Assembly (NCBI RefSeq): GCF_902833225.1 | Contig: NZ_CADFEI010000014.1 | Location: 1-64,000 of the forward strand | Source of the DNA: Burkholderia sp. BCC1644 | GTDB lineage: Bacteria; Pseudomonadota; Gammaproteobacteria; Burkholderiales; Burkholderiaceae | Length of the DNA stretch: 64,000 nt | Reading direction: 5' to 3' | In this document: positions 52,769 to 60,780 of the stretch, piece by piece | Layout: every line of letters starts with the position of its first letter | How positions within the stretch are numbered: the stretch's first letter is position 1 | The notes under the pieces: model-generated | Databases searched by the model: none | Told to the model about the DNA's origin: nothing | The model's input: the letters and a program-made list of their open reading frames with translations, nothing else | Position numbers and translations under genes: made by a program

Positions 52769-53677
52769 TCACGCATCCGTGCGCACGGCGACGAGCCTGC
52801 GGCGGCGCAGTTCCTCCGTCGTTTCGCCCTGGTTGCCCGGCCGCCAGCCCGGCGGCAACATCACGAAACGGATCGCGGTCCACACGTCGCGGGCCGTCGC
52901 GACGTCGCGTGCCAGGCTCGCCCAGTGCTCGAGCTCGACGACGAACGGATTGCGCGAACGCGTCGGCGTGACGAGGCCGTAGCGGCACGGCTCGTCGGCG
53001 CGCTCGGCGACATAGGTGCCGAACAGCCGGTCGAACACGATCAGCACGCCGCCGTAGTTCGCATCGAGGTAATCGAGGTTCGACGCATGGTGCACGCGAT
53101 GCGCGGACGGCGTGTTGAACACGTATTCGAGCCAGCCGAGCTTCGGCATCCACGTGTTGTGCAGCCAGAACTGGTACATCAGGTTGAACGACAGGATCGC
53201 GAGCACGGCTTCCGGACGCACGCCGAGCCACACGAGCGGCGTGAAGAACATCGCGGCCCCGGCGATCTTGCCGGTCCAGCCGAGGCGGAACGCCGACGAC
53301 AGCGTCAACTGGTTCGGCGAATGATGCACCGCATGCGTCGACCAGAAGAAGCGCACGCGGTGCGACGCGCGGTGATACCAGTAGTAGCAGAACTCCTGCC
53401 CGACGAACACGAGCAGCGCGAGCGCGACGCTGTGGAGCGGGATCGTGAAGAGCCGGTGCGCCCATGCGAAATCGAACAGCGGCGTGGCGAGCGACAGCGG
53501 CACCAGCGCGAGCAGCTTGCGGCCCGCGAGATCGGCCAGCGACAGCCACACCTCGTTCCAGTCGAACGGTTCGGGCTGGCGGCTGCGGCGCCAGGTGAGC
53601 ACGGCCGCCTCGACGAGCGAGACGGCGACGATGAAGAGCGTGACGAAGTACGCGAGCTTTCCGGTGGTGGTGAGCAT
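52769..53677 (-). CDS. sterol desaturase/fatty acid hydroxylase-family membrane protein
   Basis: The 302-residue protein has about four hydrophobic segments and the di-iron histidine clusters HRASH (in YYWYHRASHR), HAVHH and HRVHH, the ERG3/fatty-acid-hydroxylase signature. It probably hydroxylates or desaturates a lipid in the inner membrane. ATG 53677 follows AAGGAAAG; an upstream in-frame ATG at 53713 would add twelve residues. The long region upstream holds repeated GTCGCGG decamers, so it may be co-regulated with the rightward two-component operon. Confidence 0.87.
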   Translation of the reverse strand: MLTTTGKLAYFVTLFIVAVSLVEAAVLTWRRSRQPEPFDWNEVWLSLADLAGRKLLALVPLSLATPLFDFAWAHRLFTIPLHSVALALLVFVGQEFCYYWYHRASHRVRFFWSTHAVHHSPNQLTLSSAFRLGWTGKIAGAAMFFTPLVWLGVRPEAVLAILSFNLMYQFWLHNTWMPKLGWLEYVFNTPSAHRVHHASNLDYLDANYGGVLIVFDRLFGTYVAERADEPCRYGLVTPTRSRNPFVVELEHWASLARDVATARDVWTAIRFVMLPPGWRPGNQGETTEELRRRRLVAVRTDA

Positions 53678-53790
53678 GATGGGTCTTTCCTTCGGTTGAA
53701 TCGGACGCGTCATGGGCGGCACGTGCTGCCGTCGCGTCGAATGGAACGCACTGTAGTGGGCGACGAACGGAAAAACCACGCAGGAAATAT

Positions 53791-53820
53791 GTCGCCGTGT
53801 GTCGCGGTATGTCGCGGTGA
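53791..53820 (+). promoter_or_regulatory. three tandem 10-bp GTCGCGG units
   Basis: GTCGCCGTGT, GTCGCGGTAT and GTCGCGGTGA follow one another with exact 10-bp spacing. Direct repeats near one helical turn are typical binding sites for OmpR/PhoB-type regulators, and such a regulator is encoded downstream at 55844. Confidence 0.6.
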
Positions 53821-53913
53821 AATGCGTTCGCGCGGTGGACGGCGGTCGCGGGCATTCATGGGCGCGCGATCGGACCGGCGGTTGTCGGGCGTGTGTGCGT
53901 CCGGCGAGAACTG

Positions 53914-53933
53914 TGTCGCGGCACGTCGCGGCG
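53914..53933 (+). promoter_or_regulatory. two tandem 10-bp GTCGCGG units
   Basis: GTCGCGGCAC and GTCGCGGCGG form a second pair with the same 10-bp phase and the same strand as the first cluster. Confidence 0.55.
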
Positions 53934-54035
53934 GAGCCAGCCGGCAGCGTGCGAAATGGATGTCGATGGATTCGACGGCGACTGTGCGACCCATGTGGAT
54001 CGACACGGCTCGTCCATGAACCGGTGGGCAAATGT

Positions 54036-54060
54036 GTCGTCGCATGTCGCCGCGACACAT
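54036..54060. promoter_or_regulatory. third decamer cluster, with an inverted half
   Basis: GTCGTCGCAT and GTCGCCGCGA are tandem, then GCGACACAT reads back as ATGTGTCGC on the other strand. A single inverted copy of the unit (ACACCGCGACAT) occurs further on at about 54213-54224. Confidence 0.5.
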
Positions 54061-54316
54061 ATCCGGACCGTGTACGACATGCGCCGGCCGATGCCGCCCA
54101 ACATCAACCGGTCGTCACCGCATCGCCGTCAGCCTTGCCTGGCGCGCCACACCTGCGATCGACGCGACCGATGCACGCATTCGTCGTACCGAAAAACACC
54201 GCGCCGCGTGTAACACCGCGACATCTTTCATGACGCGACGGGCGCGCGTCGCCGTCCTAAAGTTCGTCCCGTCGCCACGCCACCGCGTGCACCGAAACGA
54301 ACCGCAAGGACACCCG

Positions 54317-55402
54317 ATGAAAACCCGCTTCCTCGTCACCGCCGCCGCCCTCGTCACACTCGCCAGCGCGCCGGCCTTCGCCGGCTGGTCCGGCCACGGC
54401 ACGGCCTACACGCCGCGCGGCACCTACAGCGGCGCGCATGCCGGCTCGTGCGGCGCTGGCAGCTGCTCGCATGCGGGCGGCGTGATCGGCCCCGGCGGTG
54501 GTCTCGCCACCAATACGGGCACCGTCACGCGCACCGCGCCGGGCCAGTTCTCGAACAGCGGCACGGCCGTCGGCCCGAACGGGCGCTCGGTCGAGCACAA
54601 CGGCGACACGAGCTGCGCGGGCGGCACCTGCTCGCACACCGGTTCGCTGACGGGCTCGGACGGTCGCAGCGCGTCGACGTCCGGCAGCGTGACGCGCACC
54701 GGCCCGGGCCAGTACACGTCGAGCGGCACGATCACGGGTTCGGGCGGCAACACGGCCAGCCACACCGCCTCGACGAACTGTGCAGGCTCGACCTGCTCGC
54801 GCTCGGGCACCGTGACCGGCACGGACGGCGGGAGCGTCACGCATTCCGGCAGCGCGACGCGCGTGGCGCCGGGCGTCGTGACGACGTCGGGTGGTTCGAC
54901 GATCGTCCATGGCGGCACGGTGTCGGCCGGCGGCACGACGGTGATCCACGGCAGCACGGCCGCAGGCGGCGCGGTTGTCGTGGCCGGCGGGCCGGTGCCG
55001 GTGCCGATCCCGGTTCCGGTTCCGGTCGCGCCGCCCCCGCCGGCCGCCGTGGTCGTGGCGGCGCCGCCGGCTACCGCCACGGTCGCCGTTGCGCCGTCCG
55101 CGCCAGCACCGGCCGCTGTCGTGGTCGCGGCGCCGCCGCCCGCCCCGGCGGCCGTCATCGTCACGCCGCCGCCGCCGAAAGTCGTGCATGTCGCACCGCC
55201 GAAGGCCGTCGTGGTCGCCCCCGCGCCGCGCGTCGTCTACGTCGCTCCGCCGCCGCCGAAAGTGCTGTACCTCGCGCCGCCGCTGCCGCGCTCCGTGTAC
55301 GTCGCCCCACGCGCCGTGTATGTCGCTCACCCGCCGCGCGCCGTCGTCTGGGTGCCGGCCCACTGGGCCGGCCGCGTCTGGGTTCCCGCGCACTGGGCGT
55401 AA
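54317..55402 (+). CDS. exported Gly/Ser/Thr repeat protein with WXXGXW-like tail
   Basis: The 361-residue protein has a signal peptide ending APAFAG. Residues about 25-190 contain degenerate repeats of about 46 residues, each with a paired-cysteine motif (CGAGSCSH, CAGGTCSH, CAGSTCSR) and a VTRT-P-GQ-tail pattern. A long Pro/Val-rich region follows, and the end repeats VWVPAHWA twice, similar to WXXGXW/YXWIPGHW tails of surface proteins. It is likely surface-located or secreted. It is the first gene of an operon with an EF-hand protein, a response regulator and a kinase. No closer family is recognised. Confidence 0.72.
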   Translation: MKTRFLVTAAALVTLASAPAFAGWSGHGTAYTPRGTYSGAHAGSCGAGSCSHAGGVIGPGGGLATNTGTVTRTAPGQFSNSGTAVGPNGRSVEHNGDTSCAGGTCSHTGSLTGSDGRSASTSGSVTRTGPGQYTSSGTITGSGGNTASHTASTNCAGSTCSRSGTVTGTDGGSVTHSGSATRVAPGVVTTSGGSTIVHGGTVSAGGTTVIHGSTAAGGAVVVAGGPVPVPIPVPVPVAPPPPAAVVVAAPPATATVAVAPSAPAPAAVVVAAPPPAPAAVIVTPPPPKVVHVAPPKAVVVAPAPRVVYVAPPPPKVLYLAPPLPRSVYVAPRAVYVAHPPRAVVWVPAHWAGRVWVPAHWA

Positions 55403-55492
55403 TCCCGCAGCGATCCGTTTCGCATGCCATCCGATTCAGTTTCATCAACCACCCGGCCGGCGCAGACCGTCGGCCACGCAAGGAGAAACCCC

Positions 55493-55798
55493 ATGAAGTC
55501 CATCAAGAAGATGATTGCCGCCGTCGTTTTGTGTATCGTCTCAGCAGCAGCGTCGGCCCAGCAGGTGCCGCCGGGTGCGGCGGCCGGCGGCGCACGCGCC
55601 GAACATGCGCTGATGCAGTTGCAGACCCGCTTCGCCAACGCGAACACGACGCACGACGGCAAGCTCACCCGCGAGCAGGCCGCCGCGGGCATGCCGATGG
55701 TGGCGCAGCATTTCGACGAGATCGACGTGCAGCACAACGGCTACGTCACGCTCGCGCAGCTCGCCGGTTTCATGCGCCAGCGCATGGCGGCCCGCTGA
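55493..55798 (+). CDS. exported EF-hand-like protein
   Basis: The 101-residue protein has a signal peptide ending ASAQQ. Two EF-hand-like loops are visible, NTTHDGKLTREQ and DVQHNGYVTLAQ, but each lacks acidic residues at several calcium positions and the 12th is Gln, so calcium binding may be weak. AAGGAG lies 6 bp before the ATG at 55493. It precedes the response regulator gene by 45 bp, so it is part of the same operon and may be a periplasmic sensor or partner. Confidence 0.75.
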   Translation: MKSIKKMIAAVVLCIVSAAASAQQVPPGAAAGGARAEHALMQLQTRFANANTTHDGKLTREQAAAGMPMVAQHFDEIDVQHNGYVTLAQLAGFMRQRMAAR

Positions 55799-55843
55799 TC
55801 GCGGCGCGAGTCCGGCCGCGCGGCACGCACCGGGAGGCAGCCG

Positions 55844-56557
55844 ATGGAACAGACCTGCAGGATCGTCGTGCTCGACGACGAAGCCGAGTTGCGCAACATG
55901 CTGCAGCGCTTCCTGACCGGCCACGGCTTCCAGGTCCGCGCGGTGGCCGACGGCAAGCGGCTCGACCGCCTGCTGCAGCGCGAACCGTACGACCTGCTGG
56001 TGCTCGACCTGATGATGGAGCCCGAGGACGGCTTGAGCGTGTGCCGGCGACTGCGTGCCGAAGGCCAGACGCTGCCGATCCTGATGCTCACCGCGAAAGG
56101 CGACGCGGCGGACAAGGTCGTCGGCCTCGAGACGGGCGCCGACGATTACCTGGCCAAGCCGTTTCTCCCCGACGAACTCGTGGCCCGCATCCGGGCGCTG
56201 TTGCGGCGGCAGAAGATGGCCGCCGGCGAACCGACGGTGACGTCGCAGCGGTTGCGCTTCGGCGCATTCACGTTCGACGTCGGCCAGCAGACGCTGATGC
56301 GCGACGGCGTGCCCGTCGAGATCCATTCGGCGCAGATGCTGCTGTTGCATGCGCTCGGCTCGTCGCCGAACCGCGCGGTGAGCCGCGAGAACCTGCTCGC
56401 CCGCGCTCGCGGCCGCGACCACGCCGCGCTCGACCGCAGCGTCGACGTACAGATCCTGCGGCTGCGCCAGATCGTCGAGGACGATCCCGGCAAGCCGCGC
56501 TTCATCAAGACGGTCTGGGGCATCGGCTACATGCTGGTGGCCGGCGTCGAAGCGTGA
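55844..56557 (+). CDS. OmpR-family response regulator
   Basis: The 237-residue protein has a receiver domain (VLDDEAEL, phospho-Asp in LLVLDLMME, Thr in MLTAKGD, Lys in YLAKPF) and a winged-helix output (NRAVSRENLLARARG, VDVQILRLRQIV, WGIGYML). GGGAGG precedes the ATG by 6 bp. The kinase gene overlaps by 1 bp (TGATG). It is a candidate binder of the GTCGCGG decamers found 1.8-2.1 kb upstream and may control the exported repeat protein. Confidence 0.92.
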   Translation: MEQTCRIVVLDDEAELRNMLQRFLTGHGFQVRAVADGKRLDRLLQREPYDLLVLDLMMEPEDGLSVCRRLRAEGQTLPILMLTAKGDAADKVVGLETGADDYLAKPFLPDELVARIRALLRRQKMAAGEPTVTSQRLRFGAFTFDVGQQTLMRDGVPVEIHSAQMLLLHALGSSPNRAVSRENLLARARGRDHAALDRSVDVQILRLRQIVEDDPGKPRFIKTVWGIGYMLVAGVEA

Positions 56558-57903
56558 TGCGCATCCCGCTGCCGCGCTCGCTGCTCGCGCGCAACATCGC
56601 GCTGCTGGTCGCGCTCGTCGCGCTGTCGCTCGTCTGTTCCCTCGGCGTTCTGTTGCACTACGTGCAGCGTCCGCGCATCGAGCGCGCGTCGATCATCTTT
56701 TCCGACTACGTGCAGTTGCTCGACCGGACACTGGCCGGCATGCCGCCCGACGCGGGCCGTACGATCGTCGCGCAGCTCGGCGGCCAGGCTTCGCCGCCGC
56801 CTGCTGCGCCGCCGCATGCGCCGAACCTCGCGGCCTTCTTCCGCACCTGGCAACGCGACGTGTTCATGCAGGCGCTCGAACGCCATTTGCCGCCCGACCT
56901 GCCGGCACGCTGGCAGTCGGGCGACGACGAACGCCTGTGGATCCGGCTTCATGCTGCCGGCACGCCGGTGTGGGTACCGCTGCCGATGGCGGCCGACGCG
57001 CAGGCGAGCGGCATCACGACGGCCCTCGTGCTGTCGGTCGCGCTGGCGCTGCTCGCGGCGCTGACGGGCTACCTGATCCAGCTCCACCTGAACCGGCCGC
57101 TCGACGCGCTGGCACGCGCGGCGCAGCGCGTCAGCGCCGGCGAGCGCCCGCCGCCGCTGCCGACCGACGGCCCGACCGAAATCGCCGATGTGAGCCGCGC
57201 GTTCAACCGGATGGCCGACGCGCTGCAACAGGCGGAAGCGACCCGCTCGCTGATGCTGGCCGGCGTGTCGCACGACATTCGCACGCCGCTCACGAAGCTG
57301 CGCCTGGCGATCGCGATGGCGCTGCCGCGCGGCACGCATGACGCGCTCACCGCGTCGGCCGAGCACTACCTCGACCAGATCGATACGATCCTGCAGCAAT
57401 TCATGGATTACGCGGGCAGCGGCGAGCGCGAGACCCCGCAAACCGGCGACCTGAATGCGCTGATCGGCCAGCTCGTCGCGGATTTCGCGGGGCTCGGACA
57501 CGAATTCGATTTCGACGAAGGCGACGTGCCCGCGTTTGCGTTCCGCCCGATCAGCCTGATGCGGCTGCTGATGAACCTGATGCAGAACGCGGTCGTGTAC
57601 GGCCGCACGGGCCTCGGCGTACGGACCTGGACCGAACGCGGTATCGCGTATGCAGTCGTCAGCGATCGCGGCAACGGTATCGGCGCCGCCGAACTCGAAC
57701 GTCTCAAGGCGCCATTCAACCGCGGCGCGAATGCGCGCAGCCATGCTGGCGGCACGGGGCTCGGCCTAGCGATCGTCGAACGGATCGCCCGCCTGCATGG
57801 CGGTTCGCTGACGTTTCGCGACCGCGATGGCGGCGGCCTTGAGGCCGTCGTCGCACTGCCCCTCGATTCACCCGCGCCGGCCCCGCCGTCACTCTCGGCG
57901 TGA
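56557..57903 (+). CDS. sensor histidine kinase
   Basis: The 448-residue kinase has an N-terminal membrane helix (NIALLVALVALSLVCSLGVL), a periplasmic region to about residue 150, a second helix (GITTALVLSVALALLAALTG), HAMP (LNRPLDALARAAQRVSAGER), the phospho-His in VSHDIRTPLTKL and ATPase boxes NLMQNAVVY, DRGNGIG and GTGLGLAIVE. It should phosphorylate the upstream regulator. Its stop codon is part of the first unit of a heptamer repeat. The signal is unknown. Confidence 0.92.
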   Translation: MRIPLPRSLLARNIALLVALVALSLVCSLGVLLHYVQRPRIERASIIFSDYVQLLDRTLAGMPPDAGRTIVAQLGGQASPPPAAPPHAPNLAAFFRTWQRDVFMQALERHLPPDLPARWQSGDDERLWIRLHAAGTPVWVPLPMAADAQASGITTALVLSVALALLAALTGYLIQLHLNRPLDALARAAQRVSAGERPPPLPTDGPTEIADVSRAFNRMADALQQAEATRSLMLAGVSHDIRTPLTKLRLAIAMALPRGTHDALTASAEHYLDQIDTILQQFMDYAGSGERETPQTGDLNALIGQLVADFAGLGHEFDFDEGDVPAFAFRPISLMRLLMNLMQNAVVYGRTGLGVRTWTERGIAYAVVSDRGNGIGAAELERLKAPFNRGANARSHAGGTGLGLAIVERIARLHGGSLTFRDRDGGGLEAVVALPLDSPAPAPPSLSA

Positions 57904-58010
57904 TGGCTGATGGCTGATGGCTGATGGCTGATGGCTGATGGCTGATGGCTGATGGCTGACGGCTGACGGCGTGACGGCTGATAGCTTGATAGCCTGACGG
58001 CCTGATGGCC
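57901..58010. repeat. TGATGGC heptamer tandem repeat at the end of the kinase gene
   Basis: Eight perfect TGATGGC units (57901-57956), two TGACGGC units and five decayed 7-8-bp units follow in sequence. The TGA of the first unit is the kinase stop codon, so changes in copy number do not alter the protein. The array looks able to slip, and would change the distance to the next gene. Confidence 0.85.
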
Positions 58011-58225
58011 CGAGTTCGTTGCGCTGCCACGGACTCCGGCACGTGACATGCGCCGACATAATTCCTGCGTGGCGCGTGACACCCGACCTCCGCATACTTG
58101 CGCCTGCGTGTTGCGCAGCGGCATGAAACCTCTCCCTCGCCAGCAATCACGCCCCGCTTCCGATCGTTCGCGTTCCTGAATGCCGCGACAGTATCGGCAA
58201 ATTCATCCAGGCCACGGAGATCGAC
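57904..58225. other. 322-bp intergenic region after the kinase
   Basis: It holds the heptamer array and then about 215 bp of ordinary GC-rich sequence without a supported gene. The last part is the presumed promoter of the lipoprotein gene at 58226. No clear terminator was seen. Confidence 0.5.
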
Positions 58226-58993
58226 ATGTTCACTTCCCTTCACACATTGGCTGCCCATGCCAAACGTCTGACCACCACCGCGCTGATTGCCGGCGCACTC
58301 GCGATGACCGGTTGCGCATCGACGGCAACCACGACCACGGCCGCAGCGCCCGCGGCCCGCACGCTGCCGCAGGTTCATGCGGACGTCGTCTACGTATCCG
58401 CGTTCGACGTGGATACCACCGACGTCAAGGTCGACGGGGGAATGATCAACAAGCTCACGATGCTCGCCACCGGTTCGTCCGCCGACGCGAAGCGCCAGCA
58501 GAGCGCGCTGAAGACCCGCGATCAGCTTGCCGACGCGCTCGTGCGCGAACTCCGGTCGCAAGGCATTCCCGCGCTGCGCGGCCCGGTACCCGACGGCCGC
58601 GACGCACTGGTAATCGAAGGCCGGTTGGATACGATCGACGCCGGCAACCGCCGCCGCCGCATCCTGATCGGGCTCGGCGCGGGCAAGAGCGAAGTGGGCG
58701 CATCGGTCACCGTGCTGTTCCAGCCGGTGCACGGCGCACCGCAGCCGCTCGGCACGTTCTCGGCCAGCGCGAACAGCGGCCACCTGCCCGGCATGGTCGA
58801 AACCGCCGGGGTGGGCGCGGCGGCCGGCCGGCTCGCGACGTCGGCGGCAGTCGGCGCCGGCCTGCACGGTGCGTCGGAAGCGAAGCACGACACGGTGGCA
58901 TCCGATACGGACCGCCTCGCGCGCTCGATCGCGAAGCAACTCGCCGCGCAGAATGCGGCGAATGCATGGCTGCCGACGGCATCGGCAAGCTGA
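58226..58993 (+). CDS. DUF4410-like lipoprotein
   Basis: The 255-residue protein has a leader ending in a lipobox, MTGCAS, so it is lipid-anchored, probably to the outer membrane. The mature part (VYVSAFDVDTTDVKVDGG, LVIEGRLDTIDAGNRRRRIL and IGLGAGKSEVGASVTV) matches the DUF4410 style. The C-terminal helix region contains Ala-rich residues. It lies after the heptamer array in the same direction as the two-component operon; co-regulation is possible but not shown. Confidence 0.75.
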   Translation: MFTSLHTLAAHAKRLTTTALIAGALAMTGCASTATTTTAAAPAARTLPQVHADVVYVSAFDVDTTDVKVDGGMINKLTMLATGSSADAKRQQSALKTRDQLADALVRELRSQGIPALRGPVPDGRDALVIEGRLDTIDAGNRRRRILIGLGAGKSEVGASVTVLFQPVHGAPQPLGTFSASANSGHLPGMVETAGVGAAAGRLATSAAVGAGLHGASEAKHDTVASDTDRLARSIAKQLAAQNAANAWLPTASAS

Positions 58994-59156
58994 CGCCCCG
59001 CGACGTCATGGGCACGGCCCGGCGGGCACGGATGCGGGCGGCCGGGCATAATGCGCGAGGCTGGTCCGGCGCGACGCGCGCCGCGACCGCCGTACCGGGC
59101 TACCCGACGGCCCGCGCCACCCCGGCTCGAATCCTGAATCCCAACCCGTCAATTCC

Positions 59157-59879
59157 ATGCAAGTAATCGTCGTAGGAACCGGCAAGCTGGCCAACGAGCT
59201 GCTCGATGCGCACAAGCTCGACCCGGCAACCTGTCGCGTGATGCCGTGGTCGGACAGCACGCGAACCGACGCGACGCGTAGCGACGCCCGACGTAGCGAC
59301 GCCCGACGTATCGACGCCCGTTCGATCGTCGTGCATGCCGGTTCCGGCCGCGAACTCCCCGCCGCGATCGCGTTCTGCCAGGCCACCGCGTCGCCGCTCA
59401 TCGAGTTGTCCACCGGCTCCGACCTCGAAACCGCGTCGCACGATTTCCCGGTCGTGCTCTGTCCGAACACGAACATCCTGATGCTCAAGTTCATGAGCAT
59501 GCTGGAAACCAGCGGCCACCTGTTTCGCGATTGCGAAATCAGCCTGACCGAGTCGCATCAGGCCGGCAAGACGTCCGTCCCCGGCACGGCCGTCGGCATC
59601 GGCCAGTCGCTCGGCGTGCGGCCGGAGGACATCCGTTCCGTGCGCGACCCCGACGTGCAGCGCAGCGAATTCGGCATCCCCGACGATCAGCTCGGCCGCC
59701 ATGCGGTGCACCGGATCCGCATCGACGACGGCGCATGCAGCCTGCAGTTCGAGTCGCGCGTGTACGGCGCGACGCCCTATGCGGATGGCGTATCGCGTAT
59801 CGTCGAAGCTGTCCGGCAGCACGATCTCGAGAATCGCCAATATTCGATCGTCGAATTCATCCGCAACGGCTGGCTGTAA
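59157..59879 (+). CDS. DapB-like oxidoreductase with an in-frame repeat insertion
   Basis: The 240-residue protein begins with a Rossmann motif VVGTGKLANELL and ends with a C-terminal region resembling dihydrodipicolinate reductase (HRIRIDDGACSLQFESRVYG and GVSRIVEAVRQHDLENRQ). The real DapB is usually longer and essential; this one lacks several DapB motifs and is probably a paralogue with another substrate. Residues about 36-55 are a run of RSDAR-type repeats encoded by a 15-bp DNA repeat. It stands alone after a DUF4410 gene. Confidence 0.7.
   Translation: MQVIVVGTGKLANELLDAHKLDPATCRVMPWSDSTRTDATRSDARRSDARRIDARSIVVHAGSGRELPAAIAFCQATASPLIELSTGSDLETASHDFPVVLCPNTNILMLKFMSMLETSGHLFRDCEISLTESHQAGKTSVPGTAVGIGQSLGVRPEDIRSVRDPDVQRSEFGIPDDQLGRHAVHRIRIDDGACSLQFESRVYGATPYADGVSRIVEAVRQHDLENRQYSIVEFIRNGWL
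59262..59321. repeat. 15-bp coding repeat in the DapB-like gene
   Basis: Two perfect units CGTAGCGACGCCCGA (59277-59291 and 59292-59306), a third with two differences (59307-59321) and a degraded unit before them are in frame and encode RSDAR-type pentapeptides. Copy change would keep the reading frame. Confidence 0.85.
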
Positions 59880-59970
59880 TCGTGGCGGCGTGCGGGCCGG
59901 CGCTTGCTCGGCTCGCCACGCAAGCCGCGCCGTTGCCGCAGCGGCTGCTCACACCGGCTCGCGGCCACCG

Positions 59971-60780
59971 TTACCCGTCTCCCAGCACTGCACCGCTCTC
60001 CGGCAAGGTCGCGCCGCCGTCGACGACGATCGTCTGCCCCGTGATGTACGCCGCGTCGGCCGATGCGAGAAACAGCATCGCGTTCGCGATGTCCTCCGGC
60101 TCGCCCATCCGCGCGAGCGGGATGTCGCGTGCGATCTGCGCCGCGACCGACGCGTCGCCGAGATTGCCGGCCGCCGGCGTGCGGATCATCCCCGGCTCGA
60201 CGCCGTTGACCGTCACGTTGCGACGCGCGAGCTCCAGCGCCGCCGCACGAATGAAGCCGTTCACGCCGGCCTTCGACGCCGCGTAATGCGCGAGCCCCGG
60301 ATAGACGACGCGCGGCCCCGTCACCGACGACGTGACGAGCAGCCGCCCGGCCCCTGCACGCTCGAATGCCGGCAACGCGGCCTGCGCGAGCCAGAACAGC
60401 GCCGACAGGTTGACCGACAGCGTTCGTTCGAGCGTCGGCTCGTCGATCTGCGCGAACGGTGTCAGCGGGAAATACGCGGCGTTATGAATGACGACGTCGA
60501 GCCGACCGCCATCGCGCTCGACCGCCGCGACGAGTGCGCCCAGTTCGTCGCGGCTGGCTGCGTCGACCCGGTACGCGCGCACATCGCCACCCGCACTGGC
60601 CAGCGCATCGGCCTGCGCGGCAGCCGCGTCGCCGTTCAGGTCGGCGATTGCGACGAACGCGTCGGATTCCGCGAAACGGCGTGCGATCGCCGCGCCGATC
60701 CCCTGCGCGGCGCCCGTGACGAGCACGACGCGCCCGCTGAAATCCGCACGCACGCGGCCGCTGCCCAGCACGGCATTCAT
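59971..60780 (-). CDS. short-chain dehydrogenase, MoaE-like
   Basis: The 269-residue protein has TGAAQGIGAAIARRF, HNAAYF for the NAG motif, and YAASKAGVNGFI with Tyr and Lys, plus the C-terminus YITGQTIVVDGGA. In Klebsiella the monoamine-regulon gene moaE encodes a short-chain dehydrogenase next to moaF; here the same pair occurs, with a 4-bp overlap (ATGA). It probably oxidises an alcohol or ketone intermediate. Do not confuse it with the molybdopterin synthase MoaE. Confidence 0.82.
   Translation of the reverse strand: MNAVLGSGRVRADFSGRVVLVTGAAQGIGAAIARRFAESDAFVAIADLNGDAAAAQADALASAGGDVRAYRVDAASRDELGALVAAVERDGGRLDVVIHNAAYFPLTPFAQIDEPTLERTLSVNLSALFWLAQAALPAFERAGAGRLLVTSSVTGPRVVYPGLAHYAASKAGVNGFIRAAALELARRNVTVNGVEPGMIRTPAAGNLGDASVAAQIARDIPLARMGEPEDIANAMLFLASADAAYITGQTIVVDGGATLPESGAVLGDG

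Larger units (their letters stand above)
53678..54316. other. 639-bp divergent intergenic region with repeated GTCGCGG decamers
   Basis: No supported gene lies here. It separates the leftward desaturase-like gene from the rightward exported-repeat-protein operon. At least four clusters of a GTCGCSGYRT-like decamer are spread through it (53791-53820, 53914-53933, 54036-54060 and inverted at 54214-54224). It therefore looks like an extended regulatory region rather than a decayed gene. Confidence 0.65.

Noticed and set aside
54448-56556. Long plus-strand frame running into the kinase gene, which would give a very large kinase
   Set aside because: Before 56557 the frame is an out-of-phase reading of the repeat protein, EF-hand and regulator genes. 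The kinase has its own ATG in a TGATG overlap.
57901-58010. CRISPR array
   Set aside because: Units are 7 bp with no spacers. It is a simple tandem repeat.
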